The notes under the pieces: model-generated
What the model saw: the letters and a program-made list of their open reading frames with translations, nothing else
The model's database searches: none
Told to the model about the DNA's origin: nothing
Translations under genes and position numbers: made by a program
Assembly: GCA_905178155.1 (NCBI GenBank)
Contig: CAJINV010000007.1
Coordinates: forward strand, 4,048,265-4,112,264
Length of the DNA: 64,000 nt
Source: Amoebophrya sp. A120
Lineage: Eukaryota > Sar > Dinophyceae > Syndiniales > Amoebophryaceae
Direction of reading: 5' to 3'
Shown: positions 1-12,473 of the stretch, in pieces
How the letters are laid out: each line of letters opens with the position of its first letter
Position numbering within the stretch: the first letter of the stretch is position 1

Positions 1-3000
1 CTCTTCGCGCCGTGAACAAGCCACTCGTATCCGCGGCCTCGCAGAAGGACGATGAAATGCAAGACATCAAAACAACTGCCACGCAGCAGGCGAAGAGCAG
101 CAGCACGACAACCACTAGAAGTGCAGCAGAGGCGGCTGACGTGAATAAACAGAGGACCACAGGAGCCAGCAAAGCGTCAGCCAGTACAACGAAATCTTCG
201 AAAGCGACACCCGGTGCAGCTTCCGGGAATAAATCGAAGGCGAAAGCCAGTGCAGCTGCATCAAAGTCAAAGAAGTCGAAGGCTACTGCTTCCACCAAAT
301 CCGGAACCGCTGTCGCTGGTGCAGCCGACGACACAGCGGATGCGGAAAAGGAAGCGGAAAACAAAAAAAAGAAAATAAAAGTAAAGAAAAAGCCTGTCGG
401 GGAAGCATTGAAAGCGCTTCAGGAAAAAGTTGAAATCAGCGCGGCTGTGGATGTGGTGGTGGAGGAAGATGCTGATGTTGGTGTGGTGGTTGCAGGTAAA
501 AATATTACAGTAGAAGACGCAGCAGAACAAATTGAGGAACGACCTGCTTTGCCTGTAGCTGAGGAAGACGAAGAGCAAGTACTAGATCATGACCGCAGCA
601 CATCAACGCCTGTGCCGGCTGCAGCAAAGGAGAATAAAAATGCAAGCAATACGACAGTGGATGTTGACGAAAAAAGGAAAAAGAAGGCGAGCAATCGAGA
701 CAAGGAAGCATTGGAGAAAAAGGAAAAGAAAAGCAAAAAATTGGCCAAGCGCGAGAAGAAGGAGCAGAAAAAACTCAAAAAGGCTCAGCAGCAGGAACAG
801 CAGCAGCTCCAGCAGCGGAGTTTATTGTCTGCTGCCGACGGTCGTCATGAACAGCAACAAGGTGAGCAGGAGGGCATTGACGCGCCGGAAGATGAACAAG
901 ACGACAGCTCTGACGAAGACTTGTCGACCGGGACACCCGCCTGCATCTTTGGGGAGGGGTCAAGATTTGGCTTCCGAAATCTCACGGAGCGGCCGCGGCA
1001 GAAGATCAAAGCTGTTCTTGTTGAAAACCAAATGGTCGACGACGAGGAGGAGGACGAATCAAGTCGGAAGGACGAGCCGGAAGTAGAGTTGCATGTAGCT
1101 GACCTTCTGCTTGAGGGGACCACATTGGAGGAAACAAAATCTGATGAAGCAACTGCGAACGACGAAAAATCAAAATCTGAAAGAACTGCGAACGACGAAA
1201 AAGATGTCGTTGAAATAAACAGAATGCCCATCCTGGCGACGGACGAAGCCACCGGTTGTTCTCATGGTCAAGCTTCTCCAGCAGCTGCTTTGTCCACTGG
1301 CGCAGAACCACCTACGGAGGAAGCGAATCGCGAAGAAAACGAGCAGCAGGAGACGAAGAACGAAACTGCACCGGATGAAACAGTCGAAGGCGAAAGCAAA
1401 ACTGTCAAGGGGCATCAAGATAATGATAATGCGACGACATTAGATGATAAGGAAACGCCCGCGCGCAAGAACTACTTGCAAGTCGTGCAGCAAGAAGCTG
1501 GGCTACAACTACATGGTTGTGATGTTGAGCAGATTAAGCAAGAGGTGACTGATGTGGTTGCTCTTGAAGAAAGTTTGTCCTCCTCAGCGGCGCAAACGAA
1601 AAAGAAAGAGCACGACCACAGCAAGGTCGATCGCCGCGACGATGATATTCCTGCGCAGGGCGAGCAAGAGGACGACTTGGTGGAGCAACACAGAAAAGGT
1701 CTAGTATCATTTCGAGATCAACAAGAACGTCCTGAAGCGCAAGAACCGTCTGCTCCGAGCAACAAGGACCAACCGGCCGCGGGGGTGTTTGAAGTAGAAG
1801 ATGTGGCCGCGCAAGATGTTGAACCATCGAGATCATTTGACGAACAAGATGAAAGCGGAAACTCATCTTGCGACAGTCACACTTCTAAAGGCTACGACAA
1901 TGAACATGAAGCTCCCGTGATGACGGAGGTGGAGGACGAGTCAGCTCACGAACTGGCGATCATGAAAATGAAATCTCAGCGCGAGGAGGAAATGAAGCAA
2001 CCGGACGAGGCCGAGGGCGAGGCGGGCGGGACGCAGTTAACAAGTAGATTTGAAGAGGATCAGGAGACCGCAGGCGCTACAAAAATTTTTCCCGAAGATG
2101 ATGCGGTTCCTTCTCCAGGACGAGACCAAGGCCAAGATGCTCAGCCTCTGCCCCCGGGGCGGCGGGAGCACGTGGACCAGCACGAGGAACTACAGGAACA
2201 AAGGTCGACGTTGCACACGACACATGAACCCGAGACGTTGGATGATGTCACGACTGGTGAATCCGACATCGAAAGACACATCCGACTGATTTGGGAGCAA
2301 GAGCAGGAGGAAATCCGCGTGCAGATGATGGAGCAGGAAGATGTTCTTGAAGGGGGAAGTGGACTGACCACTGAAGCGGCACGGGCACCTCCGCTAAACG
2401 ATCTTCACGTGGAAGCTGCGGTTGCAGTAGATTGTTGTTCCCTTCTCACTGCCCCGCGGCCGCCGCCGCCCTCCACCCCGCCGCCGACCAAGCAAGAGGC
2501 AACTCAGTGGGAGATCGTGCAGCGTGAGCAACAGCAAGCGAAGATGGCGCAAGAGCAAGAAATTAAGGTAAAGAAGGAGCAGCGCGAGCTAGAGCAACTC
2601 GAGTTGTTCGAGAGAAAGAAGCAGCGCGAGCGCGAGGAGCTCGAGTCCCAGAGAATATTAAAGCAGCAGCGCGAGGAGTTAGAGGAGCTCGAGTTTGAGA
2701 CGATGCGTGCCCTGTTTGACGACGGCCGCGTGGAGATTTGGGACATGCAGACCTTCTGTACCAAGGAGGAACTGGAGGCGGTTTCAAACAGCCAAGATGA
2801 AGAGTCCCTGCATCTTCAAAATGGTTCACCTGTCAAGAGCGGTAACGTGCGTTGTAACGAGCAGCTGCACTCAGCTCCACGGTTCGCCGAGGAGGAGCGA
2901 GATCTTGGGTTTGACATGACGAGGATTTTGACGCCAAGCCCATCATCTGCTTCGTGCACGCACAAAACTAGTACGACAACGCCGTCGCCTCCTTTCACGC

Positions 3001-5295
3001 GTGGCGATGAAAGCGAAGCAACCACAAGCTGCTTCAAAAATAACAGGAGGAATACAGGAGAAATCACCTTTTTGCAGCAGCAGAACAGGGACCACGGAGA
3101 ATTATCAGTAGTTGGAAATAGTAGTATGAACAAAAATCGCAGCGCGAGCTCTCTTAGCGCAAAGTCAGTAGATACAGATAGGTACGCACAGATTTCCACC
3201 ATCAACAGATGTCGAGTGCCGTACCGGCAGAAAGCATGCAGTGTGATTACTGAAAAAAAAAGTTATTACAGTACGAGCGGCAACAATAGCGGTGCTGCTG
3301 CTGACAGTACGAGCGGCAACAATAGCGGTGCTGCAGAACAAGTTTCCGTCGACGCAAAGGGGGCGACTACTACACCCAAGATGAACAATAGTTCTAGTTG
3401 TAAGAACTTTAGTAGTACTACTAGTGCAAATCAAAAATCCACGGATGCAGAAGTAGCAGTAGCTACCGGTAAAAATAAACTTGCTAATAAAAACACGTCG
3501 ACAAAAATAGAAGAACTAAGCCCCAGCAGAGGTCCTCGTGGATTCTCGTCAACACCAAAACAGAGCCTCACGCGGGAAGCCTCCCGGGAGCGCGGGGCCG
3601 TCGCTGGCGTCGGAGGACCGCAGCACGAGAGCAATCAGCTGCAGGGGTATGATCCCAGTGTCGCGGACCTTCAAGAACACCATCGTGGTGGTGAAACACA
3701 TAACATCATCGACATGTTGAATAAACCGGAGTTGGAGTCGCCCTTCAAGACGCTTGGAAAGGAGTTGCAGAAACAATCGAGTGCTGCTGGCATCAAATCC
3801 TCCACTGGTGCCAACACGGGGGCGGATCATTTTGCGCATCAGGACTACTCGCCGTACGGCAACTTCACGCACCACCAGCGTTTTGGGAATGTCGCAACTA
3901 CCGGTGGGGGCAACAACTCGGACTACGCCTCGGAGTGCGAGCCGGAGCACGAAATGTTCGAAACCCTATGAGAGTGGTCGTGCACAACTACTCCCCCTCT
4001 TGCCCCTTTAATTTGTCATGCAAAAATGCCAAATCTATGCGCCTACTTTTTGGCGTGCCTGCATGGGAAGTTTTCGGTGCAGGAGCCCACACTGCACTAC
4101 ACAGCGACTGTAGATTTGTCAGGAGGCAAAGAGCGCTGCATTTTTATTTAGGAGAGGTGGCGGTTATTTCTGTTGCTAGAAATGCACTCCAGAGACCAGA
4201 GCTGGAGGGGGTGGGGTTGTGCGCTCTCATAAACGCCGGGACTGATCGAGAAGATGGAGATGGAAAACAAGGCGGGGTCGCAACCACCGGAAGAAGCAGG
4301 AAGATTCCACGACGACAATGATGATGATGTGCCGATCGCCAGTCGCGCCTCTCTGCGCGAAACTGGTCCTCGTGGTGGACCACCAGACAAGGACCAGGGC
4401 CAAGAAAACCACAGCAAGCAGCTGCACGACAAGGACAATTACAGCACTGAACAACTGCAGATGAACAAGAAGAAAGTAGTGATTACGGGATCTTTGCACG
4501 ATTTAGTGGACAAGGACCATCTCCGCGAACAAACCTTGAACAACACGGAGATGTCTCCGAACACGGTTTCCAGCGACGACAACTTGATCAATTTGTCCAA
4601 GGAGCAGAAGTTGCACAAGCAACTAAACGACCCACTTACCGTGGAAAACTTACCCGAGGACCACTCCATCCACGTCTTCGAGTCGGGGGCGGACCGGCGA
4701 AGGAGCAAGAGCGAAAAGGACAAGGAAAAACTGCAGCGGGACAGCTCGAGCACCGAGCAAGAGTTTGGAGGCGAAAGCGGTGGAAGTCTTTTTGGTATAA
4801 ATAGCTTACTTCGCTGGTTCAGTGGCTTTTGATGAAGTTATTCCATGATCTCCTGCTTGCGGTCAGTTGCAGTGACAAAATTCCAGGTCACAGCATTACG
4901 AGGATGAGTCATGCTTTTTTATGAATTTCAGTAGAGATCATGAGCTACTTTCTCATTCTCCTGGAAAAAAATGAATCGCAGGGGCTTCCACGAAGCACTG
5001 GGCGCAGTGGGCGAAATACAAGTTGCAGCAAGCGCAGGACTTCGGCAAGCCGATCGTTGACGGGTTTGTCGAACACGTCCAGAACAACTTCACCAAGGAG
5101 AACATCGGTCTGTTCGCGAAAACCACCTACGAGTACAGTTCCAAGACGTTCGATGAGGGGAAAACCTACGCCAAAAAAACGGAGTTCAAGAAGAAGGTCC
5201 GGGCGTGCTGCAACGAAGGGAAAAAGAGCTGCGAATCGAACGCGCGGAGCTGTTACGAGGACGTTTCCAAAATGGCCTCGAAGTGGTTCGCATAG
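1..5295 (+). CDS. Giant acidic, coiled, low-complexity protein (5' partial, 3 exons)
   Basis: The frame is open from the left edge, so the true start lies outside the window. Exons by frame and splice logic are <1-3964, 4235-4794 and 4982-5295, giving at least 1611 residues. The N-terminal part is Ala/Ser/Thr/Lys-rich. The long middle is Glu/Asp/Gln/Lys-rich with probable coiled coil around nt 2280-2760. A Ser/Asn-rich stretch follows, including an 11-residue unit duplicated at about nt 3277-3339. The last exon is different: about 100 residues of ordered, amphipathic, Lys- and Cys-containing sequence. The first intron is an introner whose removal joins the codons in frame (phase 2). The second is GT-AG, phase 1. 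I do not recognise a family. A scaffold or cytoskeletal role would be a guess from composition. An apparent separate start at 4254 is internal to exon 2. Confidence 0.7.
3965..4234 (+). mobile_element. Introner-type intron with terminal inverted repeats
   Basis: The left end (from 3968, TATGAGAG...CACAAC) is matched in inverted orientation by the right end (GTTGTGCGCTCTCATA, ending near 4232). The trinucleotide AAC occurs at both borders (3962-3964 and 4232-4234), and cutting there keeps the frame. The borders are not GT-AG. Inside lies TTTGTCATGC at 4013-4022, the motif shared with other introns in this window. Confidence 0.65.
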
Positions 5296-7008
5296 TAGTT
5301 GGACTGCTACTCGTAAGATGTAGAACTGAAGAGTAGAGTGGCGAGGTTTGATATATATTATAAATCTCAGTAACGAAGTAAGCACGCGAACTAGTAGTGT
5401 GTGATGAGATCGATTTTATACAATCGCTTACAGCAACGATGCTTTCTTCCTTCTTGTTACAGCAATTTAAAACCACTCCCGAACAGATTGAGAAAACAGA
5501 TTCGCTTCCGTCTGGTTTTTTGATTTCCAAGAAAGTGATGAATAGAACTCGTACAACTCTTTCCCGAGATTTATCTTTCATAGTGAGCAGATGGGACGCA
5601 GTGGGTGCTGCTTGTTTTTATCGAAAGTTTGAAAGCTAATCATCTTTCAGCACCGTCGTGCTGCTTGTAAGGAGCGTGAAGGATTTTTTTGAAGTTGTTT
5701 CGACATGCTTTTCATTGATTTCTAGTACGTCTCCGCACTGAATCGTATTGTTTCGGGCTTGTTCAGTGAAACGCGGAGATTCTAAATGGTGCTATTAGGA
5801 GCAACCATCACGTACTTGTGCGAGCAGACCTGGATTGAATTGAAAGCGCCCGACTCTGACTAACCAGAGTGCGGGTCGAGTACTGTAACCTCTGACTCTG
5901 AGTCTGAGGGACGCTTCCTTTTCTAATATGCCTCGCAGGAAAATCTCGATTACTTGCAGATAATTTTCTATCTTCTGCAGCAAGCCTTTCCTTTTGAAAG
6001 CCCCTGACAGCCTAAAACTGAAACTGTAACAACACTGAGGTGTTTTTTATCGTTATGGTTCTTCCTTCTTTTTGTTTACACAGCTTTAGCCGGTCAATAT
6101 TTGTTTCCGATGTATTAATGTCCCCAACATAGCCGAGGTTTCTGTATCTGTTTTGTCTTTCCTTGTTGTGTTTGTTCTTGTTCATTTTCTCGTTTCAAAC
6201 AATTTTCGCACCACAGTTGCATCGTCGTAGAAGTTCTTGTTTTTCTCGTTTATGGTGCAGCAGTTCTTCGAGTGAAAGCAGGCTGCTGGAACTCTTTCTA
6301 TTCTTGGTTTGTTGTGTACTTGAATCAGTTCTACTTGCGTCAGGAGAGCTTCTGCTTCTTCTGTGGCAACGCTTAGAATGACGGTAGACAGAGCGTTGTA
6401 GAAACTACAAAGTAGAAATCGTAAATGCACAAAGTATTTGCCTCTGTTATACGTCGAGCAGAGAGGATTTGAATGATGCAAACTGCACTTGCACTTCAAC
6501 AAATTTTTGTCTGGACTTCTTGCCTTACGCCTCTAAAACAAGTAGTGTCCGCACGGTCCGCTTGCAGAGTGGCGATGGATGATGCCGACACTTGCCTGCT
6601 ACTGTATTGTTCAAGACCTTTTTTTAGAGCTCAAATCTAAGTGTGATCGTAATCTCGAGTCTAAAAATGAAGTGCGCACAAATAACGCCAACGAAGGCGA
6701 TCGATCAGCTACCGTCCTCTAAACTGTGACAGCGAAGTCGAAAAAGTACGAGTTAAGAATGTGAATTTCTGGCACGAAGTAAGACAAAGATCTTGAAGTA
6801 TACAATCGCCATCTTGAAAAAATTTCTGGGCATTTCTCTTGGTCCGTATTGAATCGATGTCATCACATCTTATTTTAAGCTGGTAAAGAAGATACACAGA
6901 CAACATAGTACAAGATCGCAACGTGCCGACACCTATTATTCTTGTAACGAGCTGAAGATGCAGCTGAGACACAGCACTTATACACGATTATAATCTCGTA
7001 CGGTCCTC
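5296..7008. other. Intergenic, no gene seen
   Basis: The stretch is AT-rich. Only short unsupported open frames occur on either strand (for example 6163-6381 +, 6182-6502 -), with no domain resemblance. No RNA gene or repeat was recognised. Confidence 0.6.
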
Positions 7009-10000
7009 ATGTTGAGACCACACGAAGATAATTTTTCCTGTTCTTGTTTACCAATTTGCTCTTCCCTTCAGCGACTTTTTAGGCGAAAGCAAACAAACAA
7101 TTTCATCGTACGGAAAAGCAAAGAGATGTCAAAAAATGAGCTTGCGCAGCAGCGATCTCCTGCAGCTTCCTCTTCTGCATTGCCTGAAGATGTTGATCTT
7201 GCTTCGCAGGGGGCAGCACGGGCTGCAACAAGCAAGGTCAACATGTTGAAACCGCAACCACCAGCTCCCAAACCGCCACTCTACGAGGCCAAGGAGCTGG
7301 TTTCCGGTGTGGTTTTCATGGATGACGCAGTCCCAGTGTACCAGTTTTTGCGGGATTTCTACTTTAACAATGAAGTACACAACCCCGCGAACCCGACGCT
7401 CCTGAACGGCGATAATGCGGCCCAAATCACCACCACCCAGGAATTGACCCGAGACGCGACGGCGCGGGCGCTGCTGGCCAGGTGTCCGGAAAAGTTGGAA
7501 GAGTTTGACCTGTTGGTGAGAAATGCGCAGATTAGGCAGCAGCTGCTCGTTCACGACGAGTCACCTACATCCGAGGGCGTCGAGGTAGGTGTTTTTCACG
7601 CGGAAGAAGAAGTCGTCTTGGCAACCGCAGCTAAGACCACGACGTGTTCGACATCTGGGCAAAATGTGTTTTCTCCGGAGGGAACATCAGCGGCAGCTGT
7701 GGGAGCGCGACGAAATGGTGCTCCTGCGCCGGATCATGTTGTTCGCACCACCGTAGCTCAGTTCATTGAAAACGGGACAACTAGTACTGCAGGCGCAATA
7801 GAAGAAGAAGCTGATGATGATGAAAGAATACAACAGAGGACGGCGTCGGGGGTGGAGGTGGTAACAAATAAACTGGCGGGGGCAATAAACGCCGAGGGCC
7901 ACGACGAGGATGATAGTAAGCAAGCAGAGGTAGTTAGCTTTTTCCCCACCGTGAGCAGCACGATAACCCACGACACGACTGCGGAGCAAGCACCGCCCGC
8001 TCCGTGTAGAAGTAGCTCATCTTCTAGCTCGGAATCAGAGGCCGGGCCTGTAACGGTAGAGACTTTTTTGCACAGTCCGAGCAAGAGAAAAAAAGGCAAG
8101 AGAAACAAGTGCAGGATCACATCAGGTGTACACCAGCACGATGAAGACGGCACTGACACAGGCACTCCTCACCTAACAGTCTCAACGTCGAAACCGAATA
8201 AACTCGCAAGTAAAGAACTCGAGTATGATTTGGTAGTTAGCAAAGGCACTCTCCGCATCTGCGACGACGCAATCTGCAACCTGATTTTGCAGACAGCAAT
8301 GATCTCAACAGCTGAAGAAACGAACGAAGGAGCAGGAGCTCATGGTGAGACTATGACTAGAGAACAAGAGGAAGGCAAGGAAAATGACGGTGGTTCTGAT
8401 GCGAACAACAACAATCCAAGGGTAACAGTATCAGCTCCTCGCCATCCGGTCGTTCCCCGCGGGGCGCGTCTCACTCTCGCCATGAAAGACGCGGAGGTGT
8501 TGATCGTTTCCTCTTCGCTATTGATCATCACCTTCTCTAGCTCCACTTTCGTGCCTCCCGTTGTAGCACCAGCGCCAGGAGCCGGTTCTGACGAAACTGA
8601 CTCAGCGTCAGATGGAGAAGATGGCGCTCAAGAACGTCGACCGCAGCGAGAGCAGGAGTCCGAAGTACAAGCTGCACCACAGCAGGAGCCTCTGTTTCTG
8701 AATCTTCCCCGCATTCTCTACGGGCTTTTCCTTCACCAGCCCGGGTTACTGTCTATGGACGAACTGACCAAGGTTCTCCGCAACAACTGTAATTGCTGCG
8801 TGCTGGAGCCGCGGTACGACAACAGCAGCGCAGAGCTTTTCTCCTACTGGACCAGGTTTTCCGCATTTCACCTCGGGTCCGCGATTCGCACCGGCGCGCA
8901 GGTGGTTGCGAAGGGCATTCAGTTCGTGGGCGAGAAGGCACGGGAGAAGGATTGGGTGAAATCATACGAGCAGGTGGAAAAGGAAAAGATGGAGAGGATC
9001 AGGAATCAAAGAAATCTTTCACAAAGTTCTTCGCATCTTGTTCAACCGAACTCAGGTAATGTTGCAGCGACGCGACTCCCACCCGGAGCTATCTTCGAAA
9101 AGAACCACCAGCTGCTCTCTTTCACTTCGACGGCAGCTACTAGTACCAACAAGCCACAAAGCGAAACTCTTGCACGGAATGCCAGCGGTCCTTGCAGGTC
9201 ACAGACTGTAGATGTCCTCTCGGTGGCTGCTCCAGGAAATAATGGACGACATGAAGTTGTGCAACTACCTGCTGGCTCCATCGCCAGTCGTGGAGAGGAT
9301 GCAGCGCCAGCCGCAGTGCCAGGTGCATACGCGGCCACGACGGGGGAGATGTTGCACGTGGACCTGGTGCGCCAAGATGAAGATGGAGCCAGCTTGTCTC
9401 GCCAAAACAGCAGCATTGATCTCGCAGACTTCAAAGAAAAGTTGCGGTACACGCGCGACACTTCCCATTGGCTGACGGACAAAAGCAAGACGGCCCTGAA
9501 TGCCTTGGCTCAGAAGGCTCGCACAGTAATCGCCAACTACAGCGAGCAGGCGCAGAATGTTGGAGTAGAGAGTACCGAGCTACAACCCTCGTTTGCAGCT
9601 GGTAGTTCTGGAGTCTCTGCATCTTCAGCAGGATCAGCAAGTAGTGCTATGTCCGGACGATATGATGTCGTGCGGGGGCTCGATCAGGTGATTAAAGACA
9701 CAGGCACTTCTCTCGAAACGACGGTCTCCGCGGCGAGGCGTTCTGTTGATGGAATGTTAGTTGCCAACGAGGTCGACCACGGAGATTGCTCGTTTCTGGA
9801 AGTGCAGCAGTTCATTCAAGGGCATCAAACGCCGAAAATCCTCGACGGAACTGCTTGTACTGGTGCAGACCACGTTTCTACGACCTCAACATCATCTACT
9901 TCGCTACCGTCGCGAATTTACGCTCTTTCTGGCGACGCGACATCACCTGCCGAAGTTGTAGCAGAGGCCACTACTGCAGCTCCAAGCAGACGAGGAGGCA

Positions 10001-10668
10001 CAGATTCGCGTGCTTCTGTTTCATCTCTGCAGCGCGGTAGCAGTAGTACTACCCTCTCTACTTCCACAAATGACCCGCCCAGCTCATCCACTTACGACTC
10101 AACTTCATCGAATCTGTTCGTGCACAGCGATTCTTGCACCCAGGTACTCACGTCTACAACTTCCGTCGCAACCAGTGTACTAACATCAACTTCTGGGCAC
10201 CAGCACGCAAGCAGCGCCGCGGGAAGGGACGGACAAGGAGCAGCAAGTTCATTTTCAAGTTCTTGCGTTGACACCTTTGATGCTCCTGGTGGAACAAATT
10301 TATCAAGAACTACTCCTGCAAGTCATGATGTCGTCGCACCACCTTCACAGTTGCCGAGTTCATCTACCGCATCGACGGTTGTCCAAACGTATATGCACGA
10401 GGACGATCTGAAGCAGGCAGCGAAGACCGTCGGTCTATCCTCCGTTCTCGCAGGAGTGGAGATTGTCTCTGCGATGTACGATGCCACGTCCGAAATTCTG
10501 TCCTCCACAGCGAACGTCACGGCGGATTTGGTGGGACACCGGTACGGAGAGGACGCGCATCAAATCGCGAAGGATTCGGTCCAAATCGCACAAAACGTGC
10601 TGCACTTGAAGGAACAGTTCAGCGGGAAGGCAGTGGTGTCACAGGTGGCCAAGGAAACGCTAACCTGA
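7009..10668 (+). CDS. Senescence/spartin-domain protein with long disordered insertions
   Basis: A single exon of 1219 codons. An in-frame ATG at 7126 (residue 40) is an alternative start, and the first 39 residues look less protein-like. An ordered N-terminal block lies at about residues 84-170. Segments typical of the plant senescence/spartin-associated domain follow in three pieces: about residues 560-660 (PRILYGLF, then FSYWTRFSAFHLGSAIRTG and VAKGIQFVGEKA), about 805-860 (SHWLTDKSKTALNALAQKA), and the C-terminal block at about 1130-1219 (ASEILSSTANVTADLVGHRYG style helices). In this family the C-terminal helical region binds lipid droplets or membranes. Ser/Thr/Glu-rich linkers separate the pieces. 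The assignment is from pattern recognition, and the split arrangement is unusual. Confidence 0.6.
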   Translation: MLRPHEDNFSCSCLPICSSLQRLFRRKQTNNFIVRKSKEMSKNELAQQRSPAASSSALPEDVDLASQGAARAATSKVNMLKPQPPAPKPPLYEAKELVSGVVFMDDAVPVYQFLRDFYFNNEVHNPANPTLLNGDNAAQITTTQELTRDATARALLARCPEKLEEFDLLVRNAQIRQQLLVHDESPTSEGVEVGVFHAEEEVVLATAAKTTTCSTSGQNVFSPEGTSAAAVGARRNGAPAPDHVVRTTVAQFIENGTTSTAGAIEEEADDDERIQQRTASGVEVVTNKLAGAINAEGHDEDDSKQAEVVSFFPTVSSTITHDTTAEQAPPAPCRSSSSSSSESEAGPVTVETFLHSPSKRKKGKRNKCRITSGVHQHDEDGTDTGTPHLTVSTSKPNKLASKELEYDLVVSKGTLRICDDAICNLILQTAMISTAEETNEGAGAHGETMTREQEEGKENDGGSDANNNNPRVTVSAPRHPVVPRGARLTLAMKDAEVLIVSSSLLIITFSSSTFVPPVVAPAPGAGSDETDSASDGEDGAQERRPQREQESEVQAAPQQEPLFLNLPRILYGLFLHQPGLLSMDELTKVLRNNCNCCVLEPRYDNSSAELFSYWTRFSAFHLGSAIRTGAQVVAKGIQFVGEKAREKDWVKSYEQVEKEKMERIRNQRNLSQSSSHLVQPNSGNVAATRLPPGAIFEKNHQLLSFTSTAATSTNKPQSETLARNASGPCRSQTVDVLSVAAPGNNGRHEVVQLPAGSIASRGEDAAPAAVPGAYAATTGEMLHVDLVRQDEDGASLSRQNSSIDLADFKEKLRYTRDTSHWLTDKSKTALNALAQKARTVIANYSEQAQNVGVESTELQPSFAAGSSGVSASSAGSASSAMSGRYDVVRGLDQVIKDTGTSLETTVSAARRSVDGMLVANEVDHGDCSFLEVQQFIQGHQTPKILDGTACTGADHVSTTSTSSTSLPSRIYALSGDATSPAEVVAEATTAAPSRRGGTDSRASVSSLQRGSSSTTLSTSTNDPPSSSTYDSTSSNLFVHSDSCTQVLTSTTSVATSVLTSTSGHQHASSAAGRDGQGAASSFSSSCVDTFDAPGGTNLSRTTPASHDVVAPPSQLPSSSTASTVVQTYMHEDDLKQAAKTVGLSSVLAGVEIVSAMYDATSEILSSTANVTADLVGHRYGEDAHQIAKDSVQIAQNVLHLKEQFSGKAVVSQVAKETLT

Positions 10669-12473
10669 TTCAAGTAAGATTGATGAGCCGCCAAAATGCT
10701 GAGGAACAGGATGACGTCGCAGTGGCTAGTAGTTTTCTTGTCTGAATAAATTGCTGGCGAATGTTGATGTATATAAGTTCGGTGGACCTCGGATACATAT
10801 TTTCGAACAAAATTTTTCTGAAGTTTTGAACACATTTTTTTTTTGTATCTGTTAAGATACCCGTGTCAACCCATTGAAATGAGAGATGCTTTTTTCAATT
10901 TCAACACCCCGGAATAAGAGAATGAAAACTACACGTGTAAGATTTTGCCTCCAGCAGAACCCAAGTAAGTACCTACTCCGACGCGTGATCTTCAAGAACT
11001 CACTGTGAGACAGAGAAAGGGCAGCTCTCTGATTGTTTGAAAAATGTTATATGACATTAACTACATTTGTTCACAACTTACCGTTACCTCTTGGTCGCTG
11101 CGCACCGGTGCTTTTAGTCCTAAGCTCCGCGCCTCGGTTACCATACAACAAACATTCACCACCTGTGGTCCATGATCATCACGTTGCTTGTTTCGGCAAG
11201 GGAAGTTCTTGCTATTGAAAGAACTTTACAAGAAGGATTGCAATTACAACTGCGCCGTTTTTCATGTGTTCAATGTGGCAATGGTGTCGCAGCTCTGGAC
11301 AAGACGTCTCATACTTGTAGTTTTACGAGGCAAGAAGTCTTGGGTAAAGAAAATTTTTCCCTCACAAAATCACAATCATCACGCATTATCCACAATTGTG
11401 AGTAGATGCAAAAACGAATAATTCCGGTGCGAGGATAAAACAGATCATGATCAAGCGGCTCCGTATTCCCTGTGGTCGATATGAGAGCTACAAGCAGAAG
11501 CAGAACTTGAAGTGCACAAAAGATCTCTGCGATGCGTAGCTTTCACATTTTGATGGGGATGAAGTTGAAGCTGATGAAGATCGTTATTTTTATTTAGATC
11601 AAGCTGAGAAGGTTTATGTGAGCCTCAGTCCACAGAGTATTCTTGAAGCGATCTTCTATGCTTGTCGTGCCCTGAAATCATGTTTCCTATGGAACACCTT
11701 CGATGGAATTTACTTTTACTCTGCAGCGACAGAATTTTTTTTGTTGTGTCTATGATTGAAAAGTTTTTGTTAGGTAGATCTGCTTCGGAACAAAGCAGAG
11801 CAAAAGCAAATTTGAATTTGTAGTTATTGTAGTTTGACTTTTCTGGCCCTCATTGTCATTTTCACCAGTGGTAATTTTTCAAAAGTTATTTCGCCATGCC
11901 CTGGTATTTTGGGTGTCGTGAAAAGTCGATTTTTTCGAATCGGCACTAGCTGGAGGAGGGAATCGATGGTTGTTACGGATAGTCCTCTCGGCGGAAAACA
12001 AACTAAAGCGGTAGGAGTTTAGATGCCATCGAATAATATCGATAGTTCCTTCTATTATACCTGCGACGCGGAAGCGGGCTAAACCCAAGAGTGTTACCAG
12101 AAGTCCAGGCGCGCGCCGCTAAGAAAATAAAAACTTCTGCAATGAGCCAGATGTCGAAGTCAGAACTACAACAGCGGGAGAAGCAACCGGTGGAGAAAAC
12201 CCAACTCCAGCTGCGAGGGTTGGAACAAGTCACCGCTATTTTGTTGCTTTAGATAGTCCGGCCATCTTCATAGCCGGTATCTGAGCCAGGGGGAAGTATC
12301 TCGATCCCAGGGGTTTTTACCTCACAAGGCAGCGACTACACGACACGCACAGTGGTTGTTCAGTTCTGGCGAGTCTCTTCAGATACAACAGCAGGGTACT
12401 GTTTACCACTGACTGCAATATCACAGCGACGTCAACACAATCAACAAGCAGAGACACACAAACGCTGAAAACC
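10669..12473. other. Intergenic, no gene seen
   Basis: Only short overlapping open frames (for example 11172-11405, 11188-11421) without domain features. Nothing recognisable as RNA gene, satellite or mobile element. Confidence 0.55.

Noticed and set aside
4254-4832. Stand-alone gene starting ATGGAGATGG at 4254
   Set aside because: Removing the introner 3965-4234 joins the upstream protein in frame, and the 3' end continues by a GT-AG intron into 4982-5295, so this is exon 2 of the first gene.
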